A DNA stretch of 64,000 nt, taken from an uncultured Planctomycetota bacterium (lineage in GTDB: Bacteria; Planctomycetota; Phycisphaerae; UBA1845; Fen-1342). This document shows positions 17,262-27,076 of the stretch, piece by piece. Position numbers and translations under genes: made by a program. The notes beneath the pieces are model-generated. The model was given only the letters and a program-made list of their open reading frames with translations, was not told the origin of the DNA and ran no database searches. How positions within the stretch are numbered: position 1 is the first letter of the stretch; every line of letters starts with the position of its first letter. Location of the stretch: positions 186,001 to 250,000 of the forward strand of contig CAADGL010000007.1 of NCBI GenBank assembly GCA_900696525.1, read 5' to 3'.

Positions 17262-18848
17262 ATGAACCCCAACGACGAATGGAGCGCCTTCCGCCGCGGA
17301 CTTTGCCGCGCGCCCGAGATCGGGCTGTCGCTCGACGGCAGCCGCATGCGCCCGCCGGCAGACCTCCTGGAGCGCATGGCGCCGGCCATGGCGCGCGCCC
17401 ATGCGGCCATGGAGGCGCTGGAGCGCGGCGCGATCGCCAACCCGGACGAGCGGCGCATGGTCGGCCATTACTGGCTGCGCGCTCCCCACCTCGCCCCCTC
17501 CACCGAGATCCGCCAGCAGATCGAGGAAACACTGGCGCGCGTCCGAACCTTCGCAGCCGACGTCCACGCCGGACGCATCGGCGGCCCGCAGGGACGCTTC
17601 ACCCAACTGCTTTCGATCGGCATCGGCGGCTCGGCGCTGGGACCGATGTTCGTTGCCGACGCCCTGGGCGACGCGAACCGCGACCGCATGCGCCTGCACT
17701 TCCTCGACAACACCGATCCCGACGGCATCGCCCGCGCACTCGCCGCGCTCGCCGGCCGGCTGCACGAGACGCTCTGCCTGGTCATCAGCAAGAGTGGCGG
17801 AACGCCCGAGACGCGCAACGGAATGATGCACGCCCAGCAGGCCTATGCCGCCGCCCGGCTCGATTTTGGTCGCCACGCCGTCGCCATCACTGGCGCCGGC
17901 TCGCTGCTTGACATCGAGGCGCAGCGGGGCGCGTGGCTGGCGCGATTCCCCATGTGGGACTGGGTCGGCGGACGCACGAGCGAGCTGAGCGCCGTCGGGC
18001 TCCTACCCGCGGCCCTCCAGGGCATCGACATCGACGCCATGCTGCGCGGCGCGGCCGAGTGCGACGCCGTGACGCGCCGGCCCGATACAGCGCGCAACCC
18101 GGCGGCGCGGCTGGCGCTGCTGTGGCACCACGCCACCGGCGGCCGCGGCGCCAAGGACATGGTCGTCCTCCCCTACAAGGACCGCCTGCTCCTGCTCAGC
18201 CGCTATCTTCAGCAGCTTGTCATGGAGTCGCTGGGCAAGCGGCTCGACCTCGACGGAAAGCGAGTCGAACAGGGCTTGGCCGTCTACGGCAACAAGGGCT
18301 CCACCGACCAGCACGCCTACGTGCAGCAGCTTCGCGACGGTCTCAACAACTTCTTCGCCGTCTTCATCCGCGTGCTGGAATCCGGCGGCGACGCCCTCGA
18401 GGTCGAGCCGGGCGTCACCTCGGGCGACTACCTCCACGGCTTCTGGCTCGGCACGCGCGCCGCGCTCGCCGCCAGCGACCGGCAGTCGCTGACCATTACG
18501 ATCCCGCGCGTTGACCCCTACCACGTCGGCGTGCTCATCGCTCTGTTCGAGCGCGCCGTCGGCCTCTATGCCTCACTGGTCAACATCAACGCCTATCACC
18601 AGCCCGGCGTCGAGGCCGGAAAGAAGGCCGCCGGGGACGCGCTCGCCCTGCAAGCCCGCGTCCGCGCAGCTCTGACCGCCAGGCCGCAGACCGCCGAGCA
18701 GGTCGCCCGCGTCCTCGGCCGCACGAGCGAGACCGAGCACGTCTACCTGCTGCTCGAGCACCTGGCCGCGAACGGACGCGCCCGCCCCGCCGGCGGCGAC
18801 GGCCCCGATGAGGCAACGTTCTGCGCGCCTGCGCCACCAGTGGAGTGA
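17262..18848 (+). CDS. pgi: Glucose-6-phosphate isomerase
   Basis: 528 residues, SIS-fold phosphoglucose isomerase converting glucose 6-P and fructose 6-P. Motifs: [76 protein letters not shown] with Glu in [27 protein letters not shown] (catalytic His), and the C-terminal Lys in [14 protein letters not shown] 17262 with GGAGGG upstream. Second gene of the carbohydrate operon, 28 bases after rpiB. Confidence 0.95.
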   Translation: MNPNDEWSAFRRGLCRAPEIGLSLDGSRMRPPADLLERMAPAMARAHAAMEALERGAIANPDERRMVGHYWLRAPHLAPSTEIRQQIEETLARVRTFAADVHAGRIGGPQGRFTQLLSIGIGGSALGPMFVADALGDANRDRMRLHFLDNTDPDGIARALAALAGRLHETLCLVISKSGGTPETRNGMMHAQQAYAAARLDFGRHAVAITGAGSLLDIEAQRGAWLARFPMWDWVGGRTSELSAVGLLPAALQGIDIDAMLRGAAECDAVTRRPDTARNPAARLALLWHHATGGRGAKDMVVLPYKDRLLLLSRYLQQLVMESLGKRLDLDGKRVEQGLAVYGNKGSTDQHAYVQQLRDGLNNFFAVFIRVLESGGDALEVEPGVTSGDYLHGFWLGTRAALAASDRQSLTITIPRVDPYHVGVLIALFERAVGLYASLVNINAYHQPGVEAGKKAAGDALALQARVRAALTARPQTAEQVARVLGRTSETEHVYLLLEHLAANGRARPAGGDGPDEATFCAPAPPVE

Positions 18849-18896
18849 ACACGCTGCGTCCGCGCGAACCGCGCGCCCGGCTCGGAGGAACCTCGC

Positions 18897-20303
18897 ATGA
18901 ACCAGCCCCTGGCCGACGTCGGAATGGTGGGCCTCGGCACGATGGGCGGAAACCTCGTGCTCAACCTCGTCGATCACGGCTTCACCGTCGCCGGCCTCGA
19001 CCGCAGCAACGAACGCCTGCGCGCCCTCCAGGCCGCCGCCCCGCCCAACCGCATCGTCGGCGACGCCGATCCGCGCACCTTCGTCCGACTGCTCAAGCCG
19101 CCCCGCGCCATCTTCGTGCTCGTCCCGGCCGGCGCCGCTGTGGACGAGGTCATCGCGCAGCTCGCGCCGCTGCTGGCCGCCGGAGACCTGCTCGTCGACG
19201 CCGGCAACTCGCACTTCCACGACACCGACCGCCGCTCCGCCGAGCTCGCGCCGAAGGGACTGCACTTCTTCGGCATGGGCGTCTCCGGCGGCGAGCACGG
19301 CGCTCGCCACGGGCCCAGCCTCATGCCCGGCGGGCCACGCGCCGCTTACGAACGCATCCGGCGCGTGCTCGACGCCGTCGCGGCGAAGGTCGACGGCGAG
19401 CCCTGCGCCGAGTGGCTCGGCAACGGCGCCGCCGGCCACTACGTCAAGATGGTGCACAACGGCATCGAATACGGTCTGATGCAGCTCATCGCGGAAACCT
19501 ACGACGTCCTGCGGCGGCTCGCGGGGCTGTCGAACGACGCGCTTCAGCGGACCTTCGCCGAATGGAACCAGGGCGAGCTGGCCAGCTTCCTGGTCGAGAT
19601 CACCAGCAAGGTCTTCAGCCAGCGCGATGCGAAGACCTCGCAGCACCTTGTTGACCTGATCCTGGACGTCGCACAGCAGAAGGGCACCGGGCAATGGACC
19701 TCGCAGGAGGCCCTCGCCCTGCGCGTGCCCACGCCGAACATCGACGCCGCCGTCGCCATGCGCGTCCTCTCCGGCCGCCGCGACATCCGCCAGAAGGCCC
19801 GCGAGCTGTACCCCGCGGCCGAGAGCGCCGAGTCCGATCCCGGCCTGCCCACAGCCGCCCGCGGCGCGCTGTACCTCGCCAGTGTCCTGACCTACGGGCA
19901 GGGTCTCGCCCTGCTGCGGGCCGCCTCGAAGGCCTACGGCTACGACCTGCAACTCGAGCAGGTTGCCAAGGTCTGGCGCGGCGGCTGCATCATCCGCGCG
20001 GCGCTGCTCGAGGACATTCGCGCCGCGTATCGGCGCGACGCCGGCCTGCCGGACCTCGTGATCGATCCGGCGCTTGCCGCCAAAGTCGCGCTGCGCCTGG
20101 CGGACCTGCGAATCGTCGTTCAGGCGGCGGTCCGAGCCGGCCTCGCCGTACCGGGATTGTCAGCGGCGCTGGGCTATGTGGACGCCCTGCGGGCCCACCG
20201 GCTGCCGTTGAATCTCGTGCAGGCGCAGCGCGACTACTTCGGCGCCCACACCTACGAGCGCATCGACGAACCGGGCACCTTTCACACCAACTGGGGCAGC
20301 TAG
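18897..20303 (+). CDS. gnd: 6-phosphogluconate dehydrogenase (decarboxylating)
   Basis: 468 residues, oxidising 6-phosphogluconate to ribulose 5-P, CO2 and NADPH. N-terminal nucleotide fold with GLGTMGGNLVLNLVDHG; DLLVDAGNSHFHDT; VSGGEHGARHGPSLMPGG; the catalytic Lys in GHYVKMVHNGIEYGLMQ; and the C-terminal helical domain with WRGGCIIRAALLEDI and FHTNW. Third gene of the operon, 48 bases after pgi. Confidence 0.96.
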   Translation: MNQPLADVGMVGLGTMGGNLVLNLVDHGFTVAGLDRSNERLRALQAAAPPNRIVGDADPRTFVRLLKPPRAIFVLVPAGAAVDEVIAQLAPLLAAGDLLVDAGNSHFHDTDRRSAELAPKGLHFFGMGVSGGEHGARHGPSLMPGGPRAAYERIRRVLDAVAAKVDGEPCAEWLGNGAAGHYVKMVHNGIEYGLMQLIAETYDVLRRLAGLSNDALQRTFAEWNQGELASFLVEITSKVFSQRDAKTSQHLVDLILDVAQQKGTGQWTSQEALALRVPTPNIDAAVAMRVLSGRRDIRQKARELYPAAESAESDPGLPTAARGALYLASVLTYGQGLALLRAASKAYGYDLQLEQVAKVWRGGCIIRAALLEDIRAAYRRDAGLPDLVIDPALAAKVALRLADLRIVVQAAVRAGLAVPGLSAALGYVDALRAHRLPLNLVQAQRDYFGAHTYERIDEPGTFHTNWGS

Positions 20304-20323
20304 CGCTCAGCCGCGAGGAGCAC

Positions 20324-21850
20324 ATGGCGCGATCTTCCAGGCAGCTTGATCCGACCGTCGTGGTCATTTTCGGCGCCAGCGGCGACCTCGCGTGGCGAAA
20401 ACTCATTCCCGCCCTGTACAACCTCGGCCTCGACCGCCGCCTCCCCGAAAAGGTGGCCATCGTCGGCATCGCGCGCAGCGCCATGGCCGACGACGCCTTC
20501 CGTGCGCACCTGCGCGAAGGCGTCGACCGCTTCTCCCGCCGCGGCAAGGCCGACCCCGCCACCTGGGACACCTTCGCCGCCAACGTGAGCTACCTGAGCG
20601 GCGAGTACGGCGAGGCCGGCGTCTATGAGCGCCTGGCACAACGCGTCGCCGAACTGGAGAAGGCGTGGGGCGCCGCGCCCGACCTGCTGTTCTACATGTC
20701 CACCCCACCAACGCTCGTCGCGCCCGTGGCGGAGCGGCTGGCCGCGGTGCGCCTCACGCAGGACGTCGAGCGGGCGCGCGTGGTCGTCGAGAAGCCCTTC
20801 GGCCGCGACCTGGAATCGGCGCTGGAGCTGAACCGGGCCCTCTGGCGGCATCTCGACGAGCGGCAGATCTTCCGCATCGACCACTTCCTCGGCAAGGAGA
20901 CCGTGCAGAACATCCTGGCCCTGCGCTTCGCGAACTCGCTCTTCGAGCCCGTGTGGAACCGCCGCTACATCGACCACGTCCAGATCACCGTCGCCGAACA
21001 GGTCGGAATCGAGAACCGCGGCGGCTACTACGACAAGTTCGGCGCGCTGCGCGACATGATCCAGAACCACCTGGTCCAGGTGCTGTGCTTCGTCGCCATG
21101 GAGTGCCCGGTCTCTTTCGACGCCCAGGAGATCCGCAGCAAGAAAGTCGACGTCCTGCGCGCCCTCCGCCCCATTCCCCCCGAACGCGTCCCGCACTACG
21201 CCGTCCGCGGTCAGTACGGCGCCGGCTGGCTGCGCGGCGAGAAGCTGCCGGCCTACCGGGCCGAGGCGGGCGTGCCCGAAGGCTCGAACACCGAGACGTT
21301 CGCCGCGCTGAAGCTCTACGTCGACAACTGGCGCTGGAACGGCGTGCCCTTCTACCTGCGCACCGGCAAGCGCATGCCGGGGCGCGTGTCGGAGGTCGTC
21401 GTGCAGTTCCACGAAGTCCCGCACCAGACGTTTCCGCCCAGCGCCAGCGCCGATCTCCAGCCCAATCGGCTCGTGATCCGCATTCAGCCGAACGAGGGCA
21501 TTACGCTCAGCCTTCAGGCCAAGGAGCCCGGAACCGTCATGCGCCTGCGCACCGTGGATATGCGCTTCTGCTATGCCGAGGCGTTCAAAACCTCCCAGCC
21601 CGAGGCCTATGAAACGCTGCTGGCCGACGTCTTCAACGACGACGCCACCTCCTTCATCCACGCCGACCAGGTCGAGGCCGCCTGGCGCATCGTCACGCCC
21701 GTGCTCGACTACTGGGAGGCCAACCCGCCCACCGACTTCCCGAACTACCCCGCCAACTCCTGGGGGCCCGAGGCCGCCACCTCGCTCCTGGCCCGCGACG
21801 AACGCAACTGGTCCGTCCCCCTCCTCCGCGACGACGCCGGCGACGACTGA
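20324..21850 (+). CDS. zwf: Glucose-6-phosphate 1-dehydrogenase
   Basis: 508 residues, first step of the oxidative pentose phosphate pathway. NADP fold FGASGDLAWRKLIPALYNL (GxSGDL), VVEKPFGRDLESA, and the active-site signature RIDHFLGKETVQNILALRF (Phe replaces the more common Tyr). ATG 20324 with GAGGAG six bases upstream, 20 bases after gnd. Ends 28 bases from a convergent gene. Confidence 0.96.
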   Translation: MARSSRQLDPTVVVIFGASGDLAWRKLIPALYNLGLDRRLPEKVAIVGIARSAMADDAFRAHLREGVDRFSRRGKADPATWDTFAANVSYLSGEYGEAGVYERLAQRVAELEKAWGAAPDLLFYMSTPPTLVAPVAERLAAVRLTQDVERARVVVEKPFGRDLESALELNRALWRHLDERQIFRIDHFLGKETVQNILALRFANSLFEPVWNRRYIDHVQITVAEQVGIENRGGYYDKFGALRDMIQNHLVQVLCFVAMECPVSFDAQEIRSKKVDVLRALRPIPPERVPHYAVRGQYGAGWLRGEKLPAYRAEAGVPEGSNTETFAALKLYVDNWRWNGVPFYLRTGKRMPGRVSEVVVQFHEVPHQTFPPSASADLQPNRLVIRIQPNEGITLSLQAKEPGTVMRLRTVDMRFCYAEAFKTSQPEAYETLLADVFNDDATSFIHADQVEAAWRIVTPVLDYWEANPPTDFPNYPANSWGPEAATSLLARDERNWSVPLLRDDAGDD

Positions 21851-21878
21851 CCGCCGGTCGGCGCCCCGGCGCTTCCCC

Positions 21879-22934
21879 TCAGCGGGCCTCCAGCGCGCGG
21901 CCAACCGCCTCGCGCCACTCCGAACCTTCGCTCACCGCGACCAGCCGCCCCGCGCGGTCGATCACGAACACCACCGGCGCCCGCCGGATGCCCCACCGCT
22001 GCGCAAACGCCCCGCCGGGACCGAACGGCGCGACATGCTGCGGCCAGGTGAGCCCCATCCGCGCCGCCGCCGTGCTGCACTCCGCCACCGAATCATCGAG
22101 ATTCACGCCGATCACGCGCAGCTCCGGCTTCGACCCGGCAAACTCGGCGATCTCGCGCACCCGGTGTTCGCTGACCCCCTCCTCCGCCGACCATACGACC
22201 ACCAGCACCGGCGTTCCACGCCACGCCGATACCCGCTGCACCGAGCCATCCAGCAGCGTCAGCTCGGCGTCGAACGGCGCGCCGAGCGCCTCCCGCCGGC
22301 GCAAGAGCCCCTCTAGCCAGCGCGTCGTCGCGTGCCCGGCGTGATGCCGGCGACACACATCGGCGAGCTCGTCGATGATCGCCTCGTCGAACTCTCGATG
22401 GGCCGCTTCGCCGACGATCTGCGCCAGCCGGGGCACGTGACGGCTCGCCGGGTAGCGGCGAATGTACTCGCGGTACTCCTCGATCAGCCGGGCGTCGGCC
22501 GGTGACAGCGCGGCGAACGCGGGCCGCCGCGGATCGGCCTGGCTCAATCGCCGGCACGTGATGGCCCAGTAGGCCGCCTCGTGAAGGGCGTCCTGCGACG
22601 GCGGGTGCCTGAGCAGGTCATCCACCTCGCGGCACAGCGCCGTGAAATCGCCCCGATCGAGCGCCCCGAGGTCGAACAGCGCCTGGAGCTCGATGCGGAT
22701 CACCTCGTCCCGCCTCCGCCCGCCCGGGTGCAGCGCCCGGTACGAGCGCGCGAGCTCCACCAACCGCGTCCGCCGGTCTCGGATGTCCGCGACGTGCGCT
22801 TCGTAGGGCTGCGAGGCCGGGGCAGCGGGGAGCGTGCTCAGTTCGAGAATGCGCCTCCACAGCGCCTCGTCGGGCTCCACCGGCGGGGGCGCGACGCCCT
22901 GTGGAGCCGGCAGCAGCAGCAGCAGAACGAGCAT
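21879..22934 (-). CDS. Exported redoxin-like protein lacking catalytic cysteines
   Basis: 351 residues from ATG 22934, which begins a signal peptide (MLVLLLLLPAPQGVAPP). The middle is helical and TPR-like. The last 140 residues have the TlpA/AhpC thioredoxin layout: LLDGSVQRVSAWRGTPVLVVVWSAEEGVSEHRVREI, then LRVIGVNLDD, WGIRRAPVVFVIDRAGRLV (cis-Pro region). The position of the usual WCxxC holds WSAEEG, so the active-site cysteines are gone. It may act as a binding or chaperone domain. The longer start at 22982 has no signal advantage. Confidence 0.72.
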   Translation of the reverse strand: MLVLLLLLPAPQGVAPPPVEPDEALWRRILELSTLPAAPASQPYEAHVADIRDRRTRLVELARSYRALHPGGRRRDEVIRIELQALFDLGALDRGDFTALCREVDDLLRHPPSQDALHEAAYWAITCRRLSQADPRRPAFAALSPADARLIEEYREYIRRYPASRHVPRLAQIVGEAAHREFDEAIIDELADVCRRHHAGHATTRWLEGLLRRREALGAPFDAELTLLDGSVQRVSAWRGTPVLVVVWSAEEGVSEHRVREIAEFAGSKPELRVIGVNLDDSVAECSTAAARMGLTWPQHVAPFGPGGAFAQRWGIRRAPVVFVIDRAGRLVAVSEGSEWREAVGRALEAR

Positions 22935-22983
22935 TGCGACACCCTCGCGTGCCCGGGCTGCGCCGGACCACACGCCGGTCACT

Positions 22984-23760
22984 CTACCACAGCCACCAGG
23001 CGCGCGCGTCTCCCAACGCCAGCCCGACGAACAGGACCCATGCGTACAGCACCAGGTTGGTGACGCCGTGACAGATCACGAGGCACAGGACGCTCTTTTT
23101 CCAGTACATCAGGGCGTTGAAGGCGAACCAGCAGAAAATGCTGACCACCCAGTGATCCGGGTGCTGCACCGTCGACAGCAGCGACGTACCCAGAAACGAG
23201 AACCAGGTGAACTTCCCCAGCGGCAGGTTCTCGAAATTGTTCCAGTCGATCAGCGCCCGCAGCAGAAACGCCCGCCAGAACAGCTCCTCCACCAGCGGCA
23301 CCGTCACCACCGCCACCGCCACCCGCGTCAGCGAGTTCAGCCAGAATAGCCCTCCCGCCCCCAGCGCCGTCCCGTCCGACAAGACCGCCGCCCGGGGGTC
23401 CGCCAGTTCCGGCGTGCCGCCGAACAGGGGGAGCGGGAGCCGCTGCGGCAACCCGGAAGACAGCGTCAGCAGGTGCCCGTAGTACCACCCGAACGCCACC
23501 AGCACCCCGATGGTGATCGCCGCTCCCCAATGAGGCCGGCCCATGGCGGGCAGGTGCTTCCACACGACGGCCGTCACCAGTAGGGCGCCGACTCCGCGCA
23601 CGAGGGAGGCGACCCAGGCGTACTCGAGCGGCACGAAATCGCGGATTCCGAGGAGCAGCAGGTAAGACAGGTAGGGCGCCATGATGGCGATGTCCGGTCG
23701 GTGGCTCAGGAAGCGATCGATCGGAGGAATGGGCCGAACCGGCGCGGATACGTTTTTCAT
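22984..23760 (-). CDS. CPBP/CAAX-protease-like membrane protein (PEP-CTERM-linked type)
   Basis: 258 residues with about seven membrane helices. The CPBP motif set is present: EELFWRAFLLR (EExxxR), a second-motif His in STVQHPDHWVV, and NALMYWKK followed by CHGVTN (His). Proteins like this are annotated as CAAX prenyl protease-related and often occur in genomes with exosortase and PEP-CTERM proteins. A PEP-CTERM protein is encoded at 34644. No exosortase in the window. Divergent from the LPP20-like operon. Confidence 0.78.
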   Translation of the reverse strand: MKNVSAPVRPIPPIDRFLSHRPDIAIMAPYLSYLLLLGIRDFVPLEYAWVASLVRGVGALLVTAVVWKHLPAMGRPHWGAAITIGVLVAFGWYYGHLLTLSSGLPQRLPLPLFGGTPELADPRAAVLSDGTALGAGGLFWLNSLTRVAVAVVTVPLVEELFWRAFLLRALIDWNNFENLPLGKFTWFSFLGTSLLSTVQHPDHWVVSIFCWFAFNALMYWKKSVLCLVICHGVTNLVLYAWVLFVGLALGDARAWWLW

Positions 23761-23921
23761 AACAGTTTCTTTTGAAGACTCTTATGTGCGAATCGCAATT
23801 CGGCCCGCGCCAGCCGCGACAAACCGTAACCGATTACGGAGCCCGTCTTGACAAACACTACCGATCCGCGCCGCGCCCGTCAAAACCCGCCGACCTGCAT
23901 TCCGTCTTATCGGGCTCCCGA

Positions 23922-23927
23922 TATGAT
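23922..23927 (+). promoter_or_regulatory. -10 box TATGAT before the LPP20-like operon
   Basis: The best -10 in the 293-base divergent intergenic region (23761-24053). A TTGACA at 23848-23853 is too far to pair with it. The rest of the interval holds no gene I can support. Confidence 0.35.
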
Positions 23928-24053
23928 ATCCGCAGGTGCGCCGGCCTAACGGCCCCACCGACTGCGTGTCACTTGGGATGGCGGTCTCCGCCGCCGCCCG
24001 GTCGAACGCCGGGCGGGACTTCTGATTTTGCACGGCTAAGAGAGGATCAGGCT

Positions 24054-25373
24054 ATGCACACGGTAAGACGGTTCGGACTCGGCATGACGGCTTTGCTGCT
24101 CGGCGTTGGAGCGGCCATGGGGCAGGACGCGCAGCAGGTCGCCCAGCAGAAGCTGCTTTCCAAGCGCGCCGCGGAGGCCGACGCGTACCGAAAGCTCGCC
24201 GAGGCGGTCTACGGCCTCCAGATTGACTCGACGACGCTCGTCAAGGATTTCGTCACCGAGTCCGACCAGATCCGCACCTCGGTTGACGCCTTCGTGCGCG
24301 GCGTGCGACTGGGCACCCCCACCTGGTACGAAGACCTGACCTGCGAGGTCCCGGCGGAAGTGACCGTCGCCCAGGTCGTTGAGACGCTGCTCGAAGCACA
24401 CAGGCGCTACTACAAGGGCAACACGATCAAGACCACAGACATCCAGTCAATCACCCAACGCGTCGAGAAGCAGGTCATCAAGGCCATCGGCATGGGCGCG
24501 CCGCGCCCGGAGCTGCCGCCGGAGCTCCCCGCCGGAACAGAGGAGCTGCTGACGCAGGTAACCGTTCCGGCGACCTCCGGCCCGGCCCCGCTGCCGCCGA
24601 TCTGGAAGAGCATCAGCGGCCAGGGGCGGCTCATGGCCATTCGCGCCGCCCGCGTCGACGCGCTGCGCAAGATGGCCGAGCAGCTCAAGGGGCTGCGGTT
24701 GAACTCGGAGACGCGCGTCCGCGACTTCGTCACCGAGAGCGACGTGATCACCACCGAGATGCAGGCCTACCTGACCGGCGCCGAGGAGGTGCGCACCTAC
24801 CTGCATGACAACGACCTCATCGCCGAGGTCACCGTCCGCGTGCCCACCGAGCAGATCATCACCACCATCAAGAAGCTCTACTCGCGCCATTACAAGGACG
24901 GCCACATCAAGGAGCTGGACATCGAGTCCATCGTCAAGAACGTCGTCAAGAAGGACTACGAGGCAACCGGCATGGGCGTGCCGCCGCCGCAGTTCGTCCG
25001 CGAAACCTACACCAAGCTCCAGGTCAACGCGCCCGACTGGGTCACCACCGACATCCAGGCCGAGGGTAACGGGACCGATCCAGCCTTCGACACCCCGCAG
25101 GGCCGGCTCAAGGCCGCCCGCGCCGCCGAGCTCGATGCCAAGCGCAAGCTCGTCGAGCAGATCAAGGGCTTGTCGATCCGCTCCGACACCTTCGTCAAGG
25201 ACTTCGTCACCGAGCATGACCACATCGCCACCCAGGTCAACGCCGTCCTCGTCGACGCCACCGTCGTCAGCACACGCTTCGACGACGGCGTCGCCACCGT
25301 GCGCGTCTCCGTCCCCGGCGCACGCGTCTGGACGATCGTCTACGAGCAGATCACCCGTGAGACGCGGCGATGA
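24054..25373 (+). CDS. Exported protein with three LPP20/FlgP-like repeats
   Basis: 439 residues; signal peptide ends at AMGQDAQ. Three copies of one domain lie at about residues 34-117, 190-277 and 350-432. Each starts with a helix of the type AARVDALRKMAEQLKGL, then a DFVTES-type motif (KDFVTESD, RDFVTESD, KDFVTEHD) and ends in a beta-strand (VTVRVPTEQI). The linkers are also repeated (RRYYKGNTIK..., SRHYKDGHIK...; GMGAPRPE and GMGVPPPQ). The fold is like LPP20/FlgP lipoproteins and the N-domain of FlgT, which surround flagellar rotors in some bacteria; here it has no lipobox. First of four likely co-transcribed genes. AGAGGAT lies six bases before ATG 24054. Confidence 0.78.
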   Translation: MHTVRRFGLGMTALLLGVGAAMGQDAQQVAQQKLLSKRAAEADAYRKLAEAVYGLQIDSTTLVKDFVTESDQIRTSVDAFVRGVRLGTPTWYEDLTCEVPAEVTVAQVVETLLEAHRRYYKGNTIKTTDIQSITQRVEKQVIKAIGMGAPRPELPPELPAGTEELLTQVTVPATSGPAPLPPIWKSISGQGRLMAIRAARVDALRKMAEQLKGLRLNSETRVRDFVTESDVITTEMQAYLTGAEEVRTYLHDNDLIAEVTVRVPTEQIITTIKKLYSRHYKDGHIKELDIESIVKNVVKKDYEATGMGVPPPQFVRETYTKLQVNAPDWVTTDIQAEGNGTDPAFDTPQGRLKAARAAELDAKRKLVEQIKGLSIRSDTFVKDFVTEHDHIATQVNAVLVDATVVSTRFDDGVATVRVSVPGARVWTIVYEQITRETRR

Positions 25374-25390
25374 GCTGAGATTCACCCGCG

Positions 25391-25412
25391 CCCCGGCGCC
25401 CTCACGCCGGGG
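25391..25412 (+). other. GC-rich intercistronic hairpin
   Basis: Perfect 8-bp stem CCCCGGCG / CGCCGGGG with a 6-base loop, 18 bases after the stop. A second hairpin (CCTTTCCG / CGGAAAGG, 4-base loop) is at 25480-25499, just before the next gene. They may set relative expression by attenuation or mRNA stability. No U-tract. Confidence 0.4.
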
Positions 25413-25526
25413 CTGCCCTGCCGCCGGGCCGCGCCGCCGCAACGGCGGCCGGCCCGCGGCTGTTGCAGTGAGAGCAGGCCCTTTCCGATGCCGGAAAGGC
25501 CCGCACCAACCATGCAGGAGACTCGA

Positions 25527-25694
25527 ATGCGGTCTTGGATTCGCGGAATCGTCCTGGGAACGCTCAGCGCTCTGGGCCTCGGTGTGACGCTCGGCTGCGA
25601 AAGCCGCGAGCACAAGGAAGTGCGCATGGAGCAGCGCACCGACGAAGGCGAGGTCGTCGAGCAGGGTCGCGGCCGCCAGATGGTCGTCGAATAG
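25527..25694 (+). CDS. Small lipoprotein
   Basis: 55 residues. Signal IVLGTLSALGLGVTLGC with lipobox TLGC, then a charged tail (ESREHKEVRMEQRTDEGEVV). GCAGGAG lies six bases upstream of ATG 25527. Lies within the LPP20/FlgT-like group; may be an envelope partner of its neighbours. Confidence 0.7.
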   Translation: MRSWIRGIVLGTLSALGLGVTLGCESREHKEVRMEQRTDEGEVVEQGRGRQMVVE

Positions 25695-25726
25695 CCCCGG
25701 CCCCGATGAGCCCGTGCCGAACCGCC

Positions 25727-27076
25727 ATGCGCCTGTTCGTCATCGGGCTGGCATTCGCCGCCAGCGGCGCGGCGGCGCAGGACCAGGTCCGCGCCCCTCC
25801 CGGCACTTCGCAGGCAACCGGCGCCGACGCCGCCGGGGCCCGTCCGATCGCGCCGGCGCTCGAAGCCCGCGCGCTCGCCAGGGCGCGCACCACGCTGATG
25901 CGCCTGGCGTCGGACCTGCCGATCGGCGACGGCCTCTCCGTCGGCCGCTGGGCCGCCCAGGACCCCAACGTCGACCGGGCGCTGCGGGCGTGGCTGCGAG
26001 CCCGGCCGCCGCATGGTCCGGCGCGGCGTTTTCACGGCGACGGCGGCAACGGCCGCGCCTGCGACGTCGATGTTCGTCTCGATGCGCAGACCTTGCTCGA
26101 TCGGCTGCTGGAGCTGCGCACCGCGCATCGCTCAATGCTGTCGGAAGAGCGCGTTCGCGCCGCGGCACGCGGCTGGCCACGGCTCTGGGCCACGGGCGAT
26201 GCCGCCGAAAACGAATCGCCCCCGACCAGCGACGCTCCCGGCTGGGAGGATGTGACTCCCGCCGGCCTCGAAATGGCGCGGGAAGCCGCGGCGGCGCTGG
26301 CCATCCTCGAACTGCTGGAGCAGTGCGCCGCGCTGAAGCTCACGCCGGTGCGGACGCTCGCGGAAATAGTCGTCGACGGCCAGATGCGCGACGCCCTGCG
26401 GGGAATCTTGGCGGCGGCGAGCGAGACGACGGTCGAGCTGGAAGCGGGTCAGGTGGTCCGAGCCGAAGCGTGCATCGACGTCGCCAGGCTCGCCGCGGCG
26501 CTGCGCGAATTCGCATACTCGGACCCCGCGGGGCGCGACCTCGGCGTCGACGACTTCCGCGAGATGGTGCTTCGCGCCCGCGCGTCGCGGCTGTGCGCCG
26601 TCGGACACGCCGTTCCGCCCGACTCGCAGCGGCCCCAGCACGAGCCCGCGGCCCCTTGTTCCGGCGCACCCGCCTGGGCCCGGCAGACGATCCGGACAAC
26701 CGGACGCACGGCTTGCGTGTCTGTGCTGGTGCATGCCGCCGTGCGCGAGGAGCTCGCCCGGCAGGACGCGATTCAGCGGCTGCGCGATGAGGCGCTGGCG
26801 CTGCCGGCCGGCCCGGGGCTGACGGTCGGGCAACGACTGGGGTACGATACCGCGGCGTGGCCGGAGTCCGCCGCGATGCAGGATTTTGAAACGTTTCTGG
26901 CCGCCGCGCGCCTCACGGGCGCCGCCCAGGCCGGCGACGAGCGAACGTTCAGCGTAGAAGTCGAGCTGCCGCTGCGGCGGTTGTGGCTGATCGTCGGCAG
27001 CCGGTTGGAACAGGCGGGCGGAGCGCAGCCGCGCGACGCCGACGCCGCAGACGAACCGGGAGGTAAGGGCGAATGA
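25727..27076 (+). CDS. Exported protein with degenerate LPP20-like repeats
   Basis: 449 residues; signal peptide MRLFVIGLAFAASGAAAQ. Segments near residues 50-120, 220-270 and 350-430 look like weakened copies of the repeat in the gene at 24054 (ARARTTLMRLASDLPIGDGL; QDAIQRLRDEALALPAGPGL; ending in beta-strands such as FSVEVELPLRRLW). ATG 25706 is also possible. Its stop overlaps the start of the next gene (ATGA). Confidence 0.66.
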   Translation: MRLFVIGLAFAASGAAAQDQVRAPPGTSQATGADAAGARPIAPALEARALARARTTLMRLASDLPIGDGLSVGRWAAQDPNVDRALRAWLRARPPHGPARRFHGDGGNGRACDVDVRLDAQTLLDRLLELRTAHRSMLSEERVRAAARGWPRLWATGDAAENESPPTSDAPGWEDVTPAGLEMAREAAAALAILELLEQCAALKLTPVRTLAEIVVDGQMRDALRGILAAASETTVELEAGQVVRAEACIDVARLAAALREFAYSDPAGRDLGVDDFREMVLRARASRLCAVGHAVPPDSQRPQHEPAAPCSGAPAWARQTIRTTGRTACVSVLVHAAVREELARQDAIQRLRDEALALPAGPGLTVGQRLGYDTAAWPESAAMQDFETFLAAARLTGAAQAGDERTFSVEVELPLRRLWLIVGSRLEQAGGAQPRDADAADEPGGKGE

